From assembly GCF_007489285.1 (NCBI RefSeq), contig NZ_VLIY01000002.1, positions 1 to 64,000 on the forward strand: a DNA stretch of 64,000 nt. The letters are read 5' to 3'. This document shows, one piece after another, positions 1-11,641 of this stretch. The notes under the pieces are model-generated. The model saw only the letters and a list, made by a program, of their open reading frames with translations, did not search any database and was not told where the DNA came from. Position numbers and translations under genes: made by a program. Positions within the stretch are counted from its first letter, which is position 1. Every line of letters begins with the position of its first letter. This DNA comes from Skermania sp. ID1734 (GTDB lineage Bacteria > Actinomycetota > Actinomycetes > Mycobacteriales > Mycobacteriaceae).

Positions 1-403
<403 letters not shown>

Positions 404-501
404 CAAAACACATCAAAAAAACAAAAACCGCGTCCACTATGCAACCCTGAAACAACACACACGTGAAAACCGAAAATTTCACCGTGTAGAATTTCATAGA
501 G

Positions 502-619
502 TTACGGCGGCCACAGCGACAGGGAAACGCCCGGACCCATCCCGAACCCGGAAGCTAAGCCAGTCAGCGCCGATGGTACTGCACCCGACAGAGTGTGGGA
601 GAGTAGGACACCGCCGAAC
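502..619 (+). rRNA. 5S ribosomal RNA
   Basis: The sequence starts TTACGGCGGCCACAGCG and ends in ACACCGCCGAACA, and these ends pair to form the terminal helix (helix I) of 5S. Internal CCCGGACCCATCCCGAACCC and GAAGCTAAGCC are signature 5S segments. The order 23S-5S followed by a terminator is the normal end of an rrn operon. Ends are estimated to within a few bases. Confidence 0.96.
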
Positions 620-628
620 ACAACCCAG

Positions 629-661
629 AAAAGGGGGGACCCACTATAGGTCCCCCCTTTT
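629..661 (+). terminator. rrn operon intrinsic terminator
   Basis: A perfect 13-bp stem (AAAAGGGGGGACC with GGTCCCCCCTTTT) encloses the loop CACTATA and ends in a T run. This is a textbook rho-independent terminator about 10 bp after 5S. Confidence 0.93.
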
Positions 662-724
662 CGTATTTGATTACAGTTATTCATATCCATTTCTGATCCT
701 TCGGCGAATGGAAAGGTAGTCCGC

Positions 725-1537
725 GTGTCGAAGAACAGCGACGATCGCAAGCCCTTCACTGGTGGCAGGCCAGCGGGCGGCGGGCGGCCTGCGCATCAGC
801 GCGGCGGCGGTCGACCTTTCAGCCAGGGCCGAGATTCTGCGCCGCAGCGCCGACAGAATCGGCCTGAGGAGCCAGAGCTGCCTGAGGACGTGCAGGCGGC
901 AGACCTCGAACCATCGGTCCGCAGGGACCTGCTCAGCCTCGACAAGGGGAACGCCGAAGCGGTGGCGCGGCATCTCGTGATGGCGAGCCGGCTGGTAGAC
1001 GAGGACCCGGAACTCGCGCTCAAGCATGCGCGGGCTGCTCGACAGCGCGCCGGGCGTATCGCCGTCGTACGCGAAACCGCCGGGGTGACCGCGTATCACG
1101 CCGGGGAGTGGGCAGAGGCCCTCGCCGAGTTGCGGGCCGCGAAAAGGATGGGTGGGGCAACCAAACTGCTTGCGGTGATGGCGGATTGCGAACGGGGTCT
1201 GGGCCGCCCCGAGCGTGCCATCGAACTGGCCCGCGGCGACGAAGCGCGGGCGCTCACCGGCGAAGAAGCATCGGAACTGCGGATAGTGCTCGCTGGCGCG
1301 CGCATGGATCTGGGGCAGGTGGACCAAGCGGTCGTGACCCTCCAAGGCGGAGACCTCAACCCGTCCCAGACCGGTTCCGCCGCCGCCCGCTACTTCTACG
1401 CCTACGCCGATGCGCTCACAGCGGCAGGCCGCAAGGATGAGGCATTGACCTGGTTTCTCAATGCCGCGGCCGCCGACGTCGACGGCGAAACCGATGCGGA
1501 GGAGCGGGTCGCCGAGCTCTCCGACGAGCACGAGTAA
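725..1537 (+). CDS. TPR-repeat protein (Rv1691-like)
   Basis: This 270-residue protein has a low-complexity Gly/Arg/Pro-rich N-terminus (about residues 1-50) followed by helical pairs of tetratricopeptide type (for example around LALKHARAARQRAG and ALTWFLNAAAAD). No signal peptide or membrane segment is visible, so it is probably cytosolic. Proteins of this kind sit upstream of the HAD phosphatase and tlyA in mycobacteria; the molecular role is not established, and protein-protein scaffolding is the usual TPR function. Start: GTG at 725, preceded by GGAAAGG about 9 bp upstream. It ends three bases before the next ATG, so the two genes are probably co-transcribed. Confidence 0.85.
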   Translation: MSKNSDDRKPFTGGRPAGGGRPAHQRGGGRPFSQGRDSAPQRRQNRPEEPELPEDVQAADLEPSVRRDLLSLDKGNAEAVARHLVMASRLVDEDPELALKHARAARQRAGRIAVVRETAGVTAYHAGEWAEALAELRAAKRMGGATKLLAVMADCERGLGRPERAIELARGDEARALTGEEASELRIVLAGARMDLGQVDQAVVTLQGGDLNPSQTGSAAARYFYAYADALTAAGRKDEALTWFLNAAAADVDGETDAEERVAELSDEHE

Positions 1538-1540
1538 CCG

Positions 1541-2572
1541 ATGGGGACGGACTCGCTCGCCGACCGCTACGAGGCGTTGCTGTTCGACCTCGACGGCACT
1601 CTGTATGTGGGCGGACAAGCGATACTCGGCGCCGTCGACGTGCTCGCTCAGCTGCACCGCGCCCGACTGTTCATCACGAACAACGCCAGCCGCAAACCGG
1701 AAGATGTCGCTGAACACCTTGCGGAGCTAGGCTTTTCAGCGAGCGGCCAGGACGTCGTGACCAGTGCGCAGGCGGCTGCGCACGTGCTGTCGCAACGCCT
1801 GCCTGCGGGTGCTGCGGTGCTGGTCGTCGGGACGGATGCGCTCCGCGGGGAAGTCGCCAACGTCGGTTTGCGACCGGTGCGCCGTTTCGACGAAGACGTC
1901 GACGCTGTAGTTCAGGGCCACTCGACCGAGACCTGCTGGCCCATTCTCGCCGAGGCCGCCTATGCCATTCGATCCGGCGCGCTCTGGGTCGCGTCGAACA
2001 CGGACACCACCCTGCCCACCGAACGGGGTCTCGCGCCTGGCAACGGTGCGATGGTGGCCGCATTACGCACGGCCACCGGTGCCGAACCAGTCGTCGCAGG
2101 AAAGCCAGCGCCCCCGCTGATCGAAGATGCGCTTGCTCGCGTCGGCACCAGGTCCGCCCTGGTCGTTGGAGACCGGTTGGATACCGATATCGCCGGCGCG
2201 AACGCGGTAGGTATCGACTCGTTGCTGGTCCTGACCGGCGTCAGTACCGCCGACGACCTGTTTCGCGCCGATCCGAGTCTGCGCCCGACGTTCGTCAGTT
2301 TCGGACTCGATGCGCTGCATCAGCCCGTCGAGGATCCCGATTCGGACTGGCGGGTGAGCGGCGATGGCGAGAATCTGATTTTGGCGGGCGCCGGTGATCC
2401 GCTGAGCGCGCTCGTGGCTGTGGCTCGGCAGGCGTGGCAGCGACCGAATTTTGCCGCGGTCGAAGCCGCAGACGACAATGGCGCACAAGCGATTTCGGCA
2501 TGGGCGCCAGACCGGCACCGCCGTGGACCCGCAGGCCGCGCCCTGCGCGCTACGGAATCGGTGATCGGCTAG
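1541..2572 (+). CDS. HAD-IIA family phosphatase (NagD/pyridoxal-phosphatase-like, Rv1692-like)
   Basis: HAD superfamily hydrolase of 343 residues. The nucleophile motif LLFDLDGTLYVG is near residue 15; motif II FITNNAS follows near residue 45; motif III/IV is VVGDRLDTDIAGA near residue 210. The C1/C2 cap layout and length fit HAD-IIA (NagD, p-nitrophenyl phosphatase, PLP or phosphoglycolate phosphatase). The mycobacterial neighbour Rv1692 is reported as a glycerol-3-phosphate phosphatase, so a lipid-recycling role is plausible but inferred. The last 80 or so residues are divergent. The ATG at 1541 lies just after the preceding stop. Confidence 0.87.
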   Translation: MGTDSLADRYEALLFDLDGTLYVGGQAILGAVDVLAQLHRARLFITNNASRKPEDVAEHLAELGFSASGQDVVTSAQAAAHVLSQRLPAGAAVLVVGTDALRGEVANVGLRPVRRFDEDVDAVVQGHSTETCWPILAEAAYAIRSGALWVASNTDTTLPTERGLAPGNGAMVAALRTATGAEPVVAGKPAPPLIEDALARVGTRSALVVGDRLDTDIAGANAVGIDSLLVLTGVSTADDLFRADPSLRPTFVSFGLDALHQPVEDPDSDWRVSGDGENLILAGAGDPLSALVAVARQAWQRPNFAAVEAADDNGAQAISAWAPDRHRRGPAGRALRATESVIG

Positions 2573-2583
2573 CGTTGACCCCG

Positions 2584-2829
2584 ATGAATATCCCGACTCC
2601 ACGCACCGTCTCGGACCGCGCGCAGCCGCATCCGGGGCTCATGCCGCACCAGGGTGCGGACGAACGGCAGATGGCCGACCCGGACCGGGTCCGGGCTGAC
2701 ATCGCCGAATTGCTGGCGGAACTGAGCTTGGCGCAACCAGCCGGCACCGATCTGACCGCCCGCGCCCGGCTGCTCGAGCAAGCACACGACGTCCTCGTCG
2801 ACGCGCTGGCGACCGTGGACAAGATCTGA
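2584..2829 (+). CDS. small conserved protein (Rv1693-like)
   Basis: An 81-residue acidic, helix-rich protein with no recognisable motif. Its position between the HAD phosphatase and tlyA is that of Rv1693 in M. tuberculosis, which also codes for a tiny protein; this synteny is the main support. The C-terminal half (LEQAHDVLVDALATVDKI) is a clean amphipathic helix and probably the conserved part. No strong ribosome-binding site precedes ATG 2584; ATG 2671 is an alternative start. One base separates its stop from tlyA. Function unknown. Confidence 0.7.
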   Translation: MNIPTPRTVSDRAQPHPGLMPHQGADERQMADPDRVRADIAELLAELSLAQPAGTDLTARARLLEQAHDVLVDALATVDKI

Positions 2830-2830
2830 G

Positions 2831-3646
2831 GTGGTCCGCAAGGCTCGGGTCGACGCCGAGTTGGTCCGCCGCGGACTGGCCCGGTCGCGCGAGCATGCCG
2901 TCGAACTGATCGCCGCTGGCAGGGTGCTGATCGCCGGCACCGTCGCCACCAAGCCGGCCACCTCGATCGATCCCGCGACCGCCCTGCTGGTCCGCGAGGA
3001 ACCCGATGAGGTCCGCTGGGCTTCGCGCGGAGCGCACAAGCTGCTAGGTGCGCTGGCTGCGTTCGAGCCGCTGGGATTGTCGGTGGACGGGCGTAGGGTT
3101 CTCGATGCTGGAGCGTCGACCGGTGGCTTCACTGACGTCCTGCTTTCCCGCGGTGCCCGTGAAGTCGTTGCCGTTGACGTTGGCTACGGTCAATTGGTGT
3201 GGCGTCTGCAGTCCGATGAGCGAGTTCGCGTGCTCGACCGGACGAATGTGCGCTCGATCGATCCGGAATCCATCGGTGGCGCGGTCGACATGGCGGTGGC
3301 GGATCTGTCGTTCATCTCCCTCGGCCTGGTGCTACCGGCGCTGGCGCGGTGCCTCTCGCCGGGCGGCGACCTCGTGCCGATGGTGAAACCCCAGTTCGAG
3401 GTCGGCAAGGACCGAGTCGGCTCCGGCGGAGTGGTCCGCGACCCGGTGCTGCGTGCCGAGGCCGTCGCGGGGGTAGCGGCGCAAGCCGGCCAGCTGGGGT
3501 TGCAGACGCGTGCCGCGGTGGCCAGCCTGCTGCCCGGTCCGTCGGGAAATGTCGAGTACTTTCTGTGGCTTACCGAAGGTGCGCCACAAGATCCGAACGA
3601 CACCAGACAACTGATCGAGCGAGCAGTGCAGGAGGGGCCGCAGTGA
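2831..3646 (+). CDS. tlyA: TlyA, 16S/23S rRNA 2'-O-cytidine methyltransferase
   Basis: TlyA (271 residues) uses S-adenosylmethionine to methylate ribose 2'-OH groups of C1409 (16S) and C1920 (23S); in mycobacteria this affects capreomycin sensitivity. An N-terminal S4 RNA-binding domain is seen at about residues 1-60 ([18 protein letters not shown]), then an FtsJ-type Rossmann methyltransferase with SAM motif [13 protein letters not shown] near residue 93 and ADLSFISL near 157. Start GTG 2831 lies directly after the previous stop. The stop TGA (3644-3646) overlaps the GTG of nadK. Confidence 0.95.
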   Translation: MVRKARVDAELVRRGLARSREHAVELIAAGRVLIAGTVATKPATSIDPATALLVREEPDEVRWASRGAHKLLGALAAFEPLGLSVDGRRVLDAGASTGGFTDVLLSRGAREVVAVDVGYGQLVWRLQSDERVRVLDRTNVRSIDPESIGGAVDMAVADLSFISLGLVLPALARCLSPGGDLVPMVKPQFEVGKDRVGSGGVVRDPVLRAEAVAGVAAQAGQLGLQTRAAVASLLPGPSGNVEYFLWLTEGAPQDPNDTRQLIERAVQEGPQ

Positions 3647-4578
3647 GCAAACCCGCGCCACAGCGCCGTGAGATCCTGCTCGTTGCCCACCCGGGACGCG
3701 CGGAGATCACTGAAACCGCGTATCGGGTCGCGCAGATCTTCGACGATGCCGGAATCGCATTGCGGGTGCTCTCCGACGAGGCCTACAGCGCCGGTATCGA
3801 ACCTGGGCCGCACACCTTCACCGTGACCGCGGTCGATCACACCCCCGACGCGGCACTCGGCTGTGAAATGGTCCTGGTCCTGGGTGGCGACGGCACCTTC
3901 CTGCGGGCCGCCGAACTGGCGCACCCCGCATCGGTGCCGGTCCTCGGCATCAATCTGGGCCGTGTCGGCTTTCTCACCGAGGCGGAGGCTGAACACCTCG
4001 ACGAGGCGCTGGGCCAGGTGGTCCGCGGCGAGTACCGCATCGAGCACCGGATGACGCTGGATGTCGCTGTCCGCGTGGATGACCGGGTCGTGGACCGCGG
4101 CTGGGCGCTGAACGAGGCCAGCATCGAAAACGATTCGCGCATCGGGGTGCTGGAGGTGGTGTTGGAGGTCGACGGCCGGCCGGTGTCGTCCTTCGGCTGT
4201 GACGGCGTGCTGATTTCCACCCCGACAGGTTCCACTGCCTACGCCTTTTCCGCGGGTGGGCCGGTGGTGTGGCCGGAGCTCGAAGCCTTGCTGGTGATCC
4301 CGAGCAACGCGCACGCGCTGTTCGCCCGCCCGCTGGTGACCAGCCCGGAATCGGTGATCGCGGTCGAGACGGTCGCCGGTGGCCACGACGCGGTCGTTTT
4401 CCTCGACGGTCGTCGGACCATCGCATTACCGCGCGGTGGACGCGTCGAAGTGGTGCGCGGCGCGAACCCGGTCCGCTGGGTGCGCCTCGACTCTGCGCCG
4501 TTCGCCGACCGGATGGTGCGAAAGTTCGAACTGCCGGTCACCGGATGGCGGGGAAGGAACCGCGGAAGTGCTGGCTGA
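3643..4578 (+). CDS. nadK: NAD kinase
   Basis: ATP/polyphosphate NAD kinase makes NADP+ in the cytosol. The 311-residue length and motifs fit: [10 protein letters not shown] near residue 86, [16 protein letters not shown] near 105, and the NAD-binding region [20 protein letters not shown] near 185. The GTG at 3643 overlaps the tlyA stop by four bases (GTGA), which implies translational coupling. The gene runs 11 bp into recN. The order tlyA-nadK-recN is conserved in Mycobacteriales. Confidence 0.96.
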   Translation: MSKPAPQRREILLVAHPGRAEITETAYRVAQIFDDAGIALRVLSDEAYSAGIEPGPHTFTVTAVDHTPDAALGCEMVLVLGGDGTFLRAAELAHPASVPVLGINLGRVGFLTEAEAEHLDEALGQVVRGEYRIEHRMTLDVAVRVDDRVVDRGWALNEASIENDSRIGVLEVVLEVDGRPVSSFGCDGVLISTPTGSTAYAFSAGGPVVWPELEALLVIPSNAHALFARPLVTSPESVIAVETVAGGHDAVVFLDGRRTIALPRGGRVEVVRGANPVRWVRLDSAPFADRMVRKFELPVTGWRGRNRGSAG

Positions 4579-6346
4579 GATCAGGATCGAGGGCCTCGGC
4601 GTCATCACGAAGTCCAGCGCGCAGTTCCACTCGGGACTGACCGTACTGACCGGTGAGACCGGGGCGGGCAAGACGATGGTCCTCACCGGGCTGCATCTGC
4701 TCAGTGGTGCCCGCGCCGACGCCGGCCGGGTCCGCCTCGGCGTGGAGCGTGCAGTGGTCGAGGGCCGATTCAGCACGGATGACGTCACACCTGCCGCGCT
4801 TGCGCAGGTTGAAGAAGTCCTTGAGTCCACCGGCGCAACCCGCGACGAGGACGACACCATCATCGCCGCGCGGACCGTCAACGCCGACGGCCGATCCCGC
4901 GCCCATCTCGGCGGGCGCAGTGTGCCGGCGGCGGCACTGTCGGCGTTCACCGACCCGCTGCTCACGGTGCACGGACAGAACGACCAACTGCGGCTACTGC
5001 GCCTCGATGAGCAGCGCCGCGCACTCGACCAGTTCGCGTCGGACACCGTCGGTCCGCTGCTGGCCAAGTACGCCGACCTGCGGCGGCAGTGGCTCGAAGC
5101 GCGCACCGAGCTTGTCGAGCGCACCTCACACAGCCGCGAACTTGCCCTCGAAGCCGACCGGCTGCAACATGCGCTCAACGAAATCGACGCGGTAGCGCCC
5201 GAACCGGGCGAGGACACCACCATCGCCGCGGAGGTACGCCGGCTCGGTGACCTCGACTCGCTGCGCGAGGCGGCATCGACAGCGCACGCGGCGTTAGCCG
5301 GCGCAAGCGGTGAATTCACCAGTGGCACAACAGACTCTGACGGTGCCCTGGACCTGCTCGGCACCGCACGTTCGCGGCTGGAGTCGTGCGACGACCCGGC
5401 GCTCGCTGCGCTCGTGCCGCGGTTCGACGATGTCATCGCCGTCGTCATGGATCTCAACTCCGACATCGGCGGATATCTGGCCGGCTTGCCGTCGGATCCG
5501 AACGCGCTGGAGAACCTGCTGAACCGCCAGGCCCAGCTCAAGCTGCTCACGCGCAAGTACGCCGCTGACATCGACGGCGTGTTGGCGTGGGCCGAGCAGA
5601 GCCGGCAACGACTGGCCAAGATCGACGTATCCAGCGAGGCACTGACCGAACTGGCTGCGCGCGTCGATGAACTGGCGGACAAGCTCGAAGTGGCGGCGAA
5701 AAAGCTGACCGCCGCGCGCGTGAAAGCCGCGGCCAAGTTGGCCAAGGCGGTCAGCGCCGAACTCGCCGGGCTCGCGATGGGCAAGGCCGCGCTGGAAGTG
5801 ATCGTGCGCGAAGTTCCGGCCGCTGCGGACGACTCCGCGCCACTGCGGATCGGCGGACGCGAGCTGCACGCCGGGTCGCACGGTGTCGACGAGGTCGAGT
5901 TCCGGCTCAGCGCCCACTCGGGTGCACAGTCGTTGCCCATCAACAAAAGCGCCTCGGGTGGTGAGTTGTCGCGGGTAATGCTCGCGCTCGAGGTCGTGCT
6001 GGCCGGCTCGGAGCACGGCACGACGATGGTTTTCGACGAGGTGGATGCGGGCGTGGGTGGTCGGGCCGCCGTCGAGATCGCGCGCAGGCTGGCCAAGCTC
6101 GCCCAGACTCACCAGGTGATCGTGGTGACGCATCTGCCGCAGGTGGCGGCGTTCGCCGACACCCATCTGGTGGTGGACAAGTCCGAGAACGGCAAGGGCG
6201 TGATCAACAGCGGGGTGCGGTCGCTGTCCAGCGACGAGCGAGTCGCCGAGTTGGCCCGGATGCTGGCCGGCCTCGGTGACACCGAGACCGGCCGGGCCCA
6301 CGCGGAGGAGTTGCTCGCCACCGCGCGGGCCGCGCGAGTCGGTTAG
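4568..6346 (+). CDS. recN: DNA repair protein RecN
   Basis: SMC-like ATPase of double-strand-break repair, 592 residues. Walker A GETGAGKT is at about residues 30-37, the central part has heptad-like coiled coils (about 150-400), the signature is [16 protein letters not shown] near 460, and Walker B is [11 protein letters not shown] near 487. The start is taken at GTG 4568 ([13 protein letters not shown]), matching the family N-terminus; longer open frames upstream would run into nadK. Its last four bases overlap the stop of the convergent SRPBCC gene. Confidence 0.95.
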   Translation: MLAEIRIEGLGVITKSSAQFHSGLTVLTGETGAGKTMVLTGLHLLSGARADAGRVRLGVERAVVEGRFSTDDVTPAALAQVEEVLESTGATRDEDDTIIAARTVNADGRSRAHLGGRSVPAAALSAFTDPLLTVHGQNDQLRLLRLDEQRRALDQFASDTVGPLLAKYADLRRQWLEARTELVERTSHSRELALEADRLQHALNEIDAVAPEPGEDTTIAAEVRRLGDLDSLREAASTAHAALAGASGEFTSGTTDSDGALDLLGTARSRLESCDDPALAALVPRFDDVIAVVMDLNSDIGGYLAGLPSDPNALENLLNRQAQLKLLTRKYAADIDGVLAWAEQSRQRLAKIDVSSEALTELAARVDELADKLEVAAKKLTAARVKAAAKLAKAVSAELAGLAMGKAALEVIVREVPAAADDSAPLRIGGRELHAGSHGVDEVEFRLSAHSGAQSLPINKSASGGELSRVMLALEVVLAGSEHGTTMVFDEVDAGVGGRAAVEIARRLAKLAQTHQVIVVTHLPQVAAFADTHLVVDKSENGKGVINSGVRSLSSDERVAELARMLAGLGDTETGRAHAEELLATARAARVG

Positions 6347-6777
6347 CTGTTCGCCTTGCGGGTGGCTTCCTTCTTCGCGCCGTTGACGAAAGTGGTGATG
6401 AGCGCCTTCAGGCCCGCCCGTAGAACCGGCTCGGGCACCGGCAGTTTCGGCTCCGAGTCCATGGTGTAGACGACGCGGGTGCCGGTGCCGGCGTCAGAGA
6501 ACTCGATCTGGCCGGTGTGGCTCTTGACCGGCACGCCGCCGACGACCTTGTACGAAATCCGCTGTCCCGGAACAAGCTCGGTGATCTGCTCGCGGACTCC
6601 GACAGGGCCGATCCCCAAGAAGTGAACGGCGCCGACGCCCTGACGCTCGACGGTGCCGGGTGTTTCCAGCCGGGTCTGCACCGGCAGGAAATTGCCGTTG
6701 TTTTCCCGGTCGGCGAAGATGTCGTAGACCAACTGGCGGGGGGCTTCGATAACCGTGTCGACGGTGTAGGCGGTCAT
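6343..6777 (-). CDS. SRPBCC (polyketide cyclase/START-like) family protein
   Basis: A 144-residue protein starting MTAYTVDTVIEAPRQLVYDI, the typical first strand and helix of the SRPBCC fold (hydrophobic ligand-binding cavity). The central strands (GVREQITELVPGQRISYKV) and a long C-terminal helix are also typical. Ligand unknown. The start at 6777 is chosen because AGGAGG lies six bases upstream; the in-frame ATG at 6792 would place that site inside the coding region. It is the only gene on the minus strand in this block and converges on recN with a 4-bp stop overlap. Confidence 0.82.
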   Translation of the reverse strand: MTAYTVDTVIEAPRQLVYDIFADRENNGNFLPVQTRLETPGTVERQGVGAVHFLGIGPVGVREQITELVPGQRISYKVVGGVPVKSHTGQIEFSDAGTGTRVVYTMDSEPKLPVPEPVLRAGLKALITTFVNGAKKEATRKANS

Positions 6778-6931
6778 AAGGTTCCTCCTCATCTCTGCGA
6801 TTTGCTGAGCCTATCCGTCGCCGGGTCGAACGGGATTCCCGGTAAGCGGCCTGGTGCTTGTGTGACGGTTGTGGTAATTGATTCGGCGCGCCTCCACCTG
6901 TCCACGGAAATTGGACGCCATCATTGCCGAC

Positions 6932-8119
6932 ATGAGAATGCCGGCGCTGCTCTCCCGTAACACTGACTCGCTGCCCGGACTGACGGGCATTGCCCGCGTC
7001 GACCGCGACACCACCCGCCTGCTTCGCCGGGTCGGCCCGGGCGACGTGGTAGTCCTCGACGAACTCGACCTCGACCGCATCACCGCGGACGCGCTGGTGG
7101 AGGCCGGCGTGCTCGCGGTGGTCAACGCCTCACCGTCGATCTCCGGCCGCTACCCCAACCTCGGCCCCGAAGTGATTGTGGCGAACGGGATTACGCTCGT
7201 CGACACGATCGGCGAAGACGGCCTGCGCAAGATCAAAGACGGCACCAAGATTCGCATCGACGAAGGTGTCATCTACAACGGTGAAAAGCGCCTGGCCGAA
7301 GGCTTCGAACTCGGTGAGGCTGAGATCTCCGACCGGATGATCGAGGCAAAGAATGGCCTGCAGGATCACCTCGAGGCGTTCTCCGGCAACACCATCGAAT
7401 TCATCCGCACCGAAAGCCCCCTACTCATCGACGGAATCGGCGTCCCGGACATCGACCTGGACCTCGAGAACCGGCACGTGGTGGTCGTCGCCGAGGATCC
7501 CGGTCACGCGCAGGACCTCAAGGCCATCAAGCCGTTCATCAAGGAATACGCGCCGATCCTCATCGGTGTGGGTCAGGGTGCGGACACGCTGGTCAAAGCC
7601 GGTTACCGCCCAGACCTGATCGTCGGTGATCCGGAAACCATCACCGGTTCCACACTCAAATGCGGTGCCGAAGTGGTGCTTCCGGCCGACCCGGACGGAC
7701 ATGCCAAGGGACTGGACCGGATTCAGGATCTCGGCATTGGCGCCGTCACCTTCCCCGCGTCGGGCTCGCCGGCAGATCTGGCCCTGCTACTCGCCGACCA
7801 CCACGGCGCGTCGCTCATCGTCACCGTCGGCAGCACCGCGTCGCTGGACGAATTCTTCGACCGCAGCCGGCGCAACAGCAACCCCGCGACCTTCCTCACC
7901 CGCCTCAAGGTAGGTCCTAAACTCGTTGACGCCAAGGCGGTTTCGACGCTCTACCGCAGCCGCGTCTCGGGTGGTGCGATCGCCCTGCTGATTCTCGCGG
8001 CGCTGATCGCCGTGATCGTCGCCGTGTTCGCCTCCAACATGGGGGCAGAGGTGGTGGATTGGGCGATCGCCACCTGGAACCGGCTGGCGCTGTGGGTTCA
8101 GGGGCTCGTCACCCCATGA
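6932..8119 (+). CDS. steA: SteA-like membrane protein (cell-envelope/septal hydrolase regulator, Rv1697-like)
   Basis: A 395-residue protein with a large cytosolic domain and one C-terminal transmembrane segment (ALLILAALIAVIVAVFA, about residues 352-368). The cytosolic part carries conserved blocks such as NASPSISGRYPNLGPEV, GNTIEFIRTESPLLIDGIG, GVGQGADTLVKAGYRPDLI and FPASGSPADLALLLAD, and was long annotated as thiamine-pyrophosphokinase-like. In Corynebacterium, SteA acts with SteB in septal peptidoglycan remodelling and ethambutol sensitivity. The start ATG 6932 matches the family N-terminus MRMPALLSRNT. The last four bases overlap the ATG of mctB (ATGA). Confidence 0.9.
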   Translation: MRMPALLSRNTDSLPGLTGIARVDRDTTRLLRRVGPGDVVVLDELDLDRITADALVEAGVLAVVNASPSISGRYPNLGPEVIVANGITLVDTIGEDGLRKIKDGTKIRIDEGVIYNGEKRLAEGFELGEAEISDRMIEAKNGLQDHLEAFSGNTIEFIRTESPLLIDGIGVPDIDLDLENRHVVVVAEDPGHAQDLKAIKPFIKEYAPILIGVGQGADTLVKAGYRPDLIVGDPETITGSTLKCGAEVVLPADPDGHAKGLDRIQDLGIGAVTFPASGSPADLALLLADHHGASLIVTVGSTASLDEFFDRSRRNSNPATFLTRLKVGPKLVDAKAVSTLYRSRVSGGAIALLILAALIAVIVAVFASNMGAEVVDWAIATWNRLALWVQGLVTP

Positions 8120-9048
8120 TTTCTATGCGTTACCACGCGGTCTCGATCGCGGCCATCTTCGTCGCGCTGGCGGTGGGAATAGTGCTGGGCTCCCAGACGC
8201 TGGCGTCGGGCCTGTTGTCCGGCTTGCGCAACGACAAGTCGGACATCCAGAAGCACGCCGACGAACTGCAGGACAGCAACAACCAGTTGCAGGTCCAACT
8301 CGGCGGCGCCGACGGCTTCAACGCCGCGATGGCTGGCCGGATCGTCAAAGACACGCTGGCGCAACGCACAGTAGTGGTCTTCACCACACCGGACGCGGAT
8401 CCCGGCGACATCGATTCCGTGACGAAGCTGATCCAGGCCGCCGGTGGCACCGTCACCGGCAAGGTCGGCCTGACCTCGGCATTCATCGATCCGAACAATG
8501 CCGACCGGTTGCGCACGACGCTCACCAACGTCATTCCGGCCGGCGTTCAGCTCAAGACCGGCGCGGTCGACCAAGGCAGTCTCGCTGGCGACCTGCTCGG
8601 ATCCGTTCTGTTGCTCGACGCGCACACCGCCGCGCCGCAGAGCACACCGCAAGAGATGACGCTCGCGCTCGACACGTTACGCAGTGGCGGATTCCTTGCC
8701 TACGACCAGATCAGACCCGCCCAGTTGGCCGTGGTGATCTGCGGCAACGGCGGCGGACCGGCCAACTCCGGCACAGTGGTCGGCCGCTTCGCCGCGGCGT
8801 TGGACGCCCGCGGGGCGGGCACCGTACTGGCCGGGCGATCGCCGTCGGCCGAGGGGGACGGCCCGATCGCCGTGGTGCGCTCCGATGCGGGCCTGTCGGC
8901 GGGCACCACCACGATCGACGACATCGAACGAGAGGCTGGGCGGATCACGGTGCCGCTGGCTCTGCAGGAACAACTTTCCGGAAATGCGGGCCGCTACGGA
9001 ACCGGGCCGAAGGCCACCGCGGTGACGGTTGGCGCCACTGGCAGCTAG
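8116..9048 (+). CDS. mctB: MctB/SteB-like copper transporter or coiled-coil envelope protein (Rv1698-like)
   Basis: This 310-residue protein begins with one membrane anchor (MISMRYHAVSIAAIFVALAV, about residues 1-25), followed by a coiled coil (about 35-70) and an extracytoplasmic domain. M. tuberculosis MctB was described as a copper-efflux channel; the corynebacterial orthologue SteB works with SteA at the septum. Translational coupling to steA through a 4-bp overlap favours a joint role. The two functional labels are not resolved by sequence. Confidence 0.88.
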   Translation: MISMRYHAVSIAAIFVALAVGIVLGSQTLASGLLSGLRNDKSDIQKHADELQDSNNQLQVQLGGADGFNAAMAGRIVKDTLAQRTVVVFTTPDADPGDIDSVTKLIQAAGGTVTGKVGLTSAFIDPNNADRLRTTLTNVIPAGVQLKTGAVDQGSLAGDLLGSVLLLDAHTAAPQSTPQEMTLALDTLRSGGFLAYDQIRPAQLAVVICGNGGGPANSGTVVGRFAAALDARGAGTVLAGRSPSAEGDGPIAVVRSDAGLSAGTTTIDDIEREAGRITVPLALQEQLSGNAGRYGTGPKATAVTVGATGS

Positions 9049-9070
9049 TGCCTCGTCGTTGACGGGGCAC
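9048..9070 (+). terminator. hairpin after steA-mctB, possible terminator
   Basis: A 9-bp stem (GTGCCTCGT with ACGGGGCAC, one G-T wobble) begins at the last base of the mctB stop. There is no T tract, so it may end or attenuate transcription only weakly before pyrG. Confidence 0.4.
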
Positions 9071-9083
9071 GAGCAAAACCTAA

Positions 9084-10991
<1,908 letters not shown>

Positions 10992-10995
10992 GGGT

Positions 10996-11640
10996 ATGAG
11001 CCAACCGCGGCACAACTTCGAAACCGTTTCCAGCAAAACCGTTTACGAAGGCGCGATACTGGCGCTGCGACTCGACCAGGTCGCGATGCCGGGTGGGCGC
11101 GTCGCCGAGCGCGAAGTGGTCGAACATCACGGCGCCGTGGCGGTCGTCGCGGTCGATGCCAACGACAAACTTGTTCTCATCGACCAGTACCGGCACCCGG
11201 TCGGCCGAAGGTTGATCGAACTCCCGGCGGGTCTGCTCGACAAGGTCGACGAGGACCCGCTCGAAGCCGCCAAGCGCGAACTCGCCGAGGAAACCGGCAT
11301 GGGCGCGCGAGACTGGTCTGTGCTGGTCGATGTGGTGCTCTCCCCGGGCTTTACCGACGAGGCGTTGCGGGTCTACTTGGCGCAGGACCTGTTCGAAGCC
11401 ACCCGTGACGAGCCCGAATTGGAAGAGGCGGACATCGAACTGGTCCGAATTTCAGTGCCAGACGCCATTGGGGCCGCGCTGCGCGGTGAAATCGTCAATG
11501 CCACGGCCGTTTCCGGCATCCTCGCCCTGGCCGCTGCGCGGGCGTCCGGCTTCCACTTGCGACCCCCCGACGCGGATTGGCCGGGAAAACCAACAAAATT
11601 CGCGCGTCGAAAAGCCGAAGGCGGCACCGCCAAGGGTTAG
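10996..11640 (+). CDS. NUDIX hydrolase, ADP-ribose pyrophosphatase-like (Rv1700-like)
   Basis: Hydrolase of 214 residues with the NUDIX box running from [20 protein letters not shown] into ETG (about residues 83-105). The preceding [15 protein letters not shown] segment is characteristic of the ADP-ribose pyrophosphatase subfamily, which splits ADP-ribose to AMP and ribose-5-phosphate with Mg2+. M. tuberculosis Rv1700, in the same place between pyrG and xerD, is such an enzyme. ATG 10996 follows the pyrG stop by four bases with GGGG immediately upstream. A basic tail ([11 protein letters not shown]) ends the protein. Confidence 0.9.
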   Translation: MSQPRHNFETVSSKTVYEGAILALRLDQVAMPGGRVAEREVVEHHGAVAVVAVDANDKLVLIDQYRHPVGRRLIELPAGLLDKVDEDPLEAAKRELAEETGMGARDWSVLVDVVLSPGFTDEALRVYLAQDLFEATRDEPELEEADIELVRISVPDAIGAALRGEIVNATAVSGILALAAARASGFHLRPPDADWPGKPTKFARRKAEGGTAKG

Positions 11641-11641
11641 C

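Noticed and set aside
4426-6096. Long open frame antisense to recN (556 codons)
   Set aside because: A Ser/Arg/Ala-rich translation typical of the complementary frame of a GC-rich gene; recN on the other strand has full family motifs.
6778-6792. Five-residue longer start (ATG 6792) for the SRPBCC protein
   Set aside because: It would place the AGGAGG ribosome-binding site inside the coding region.
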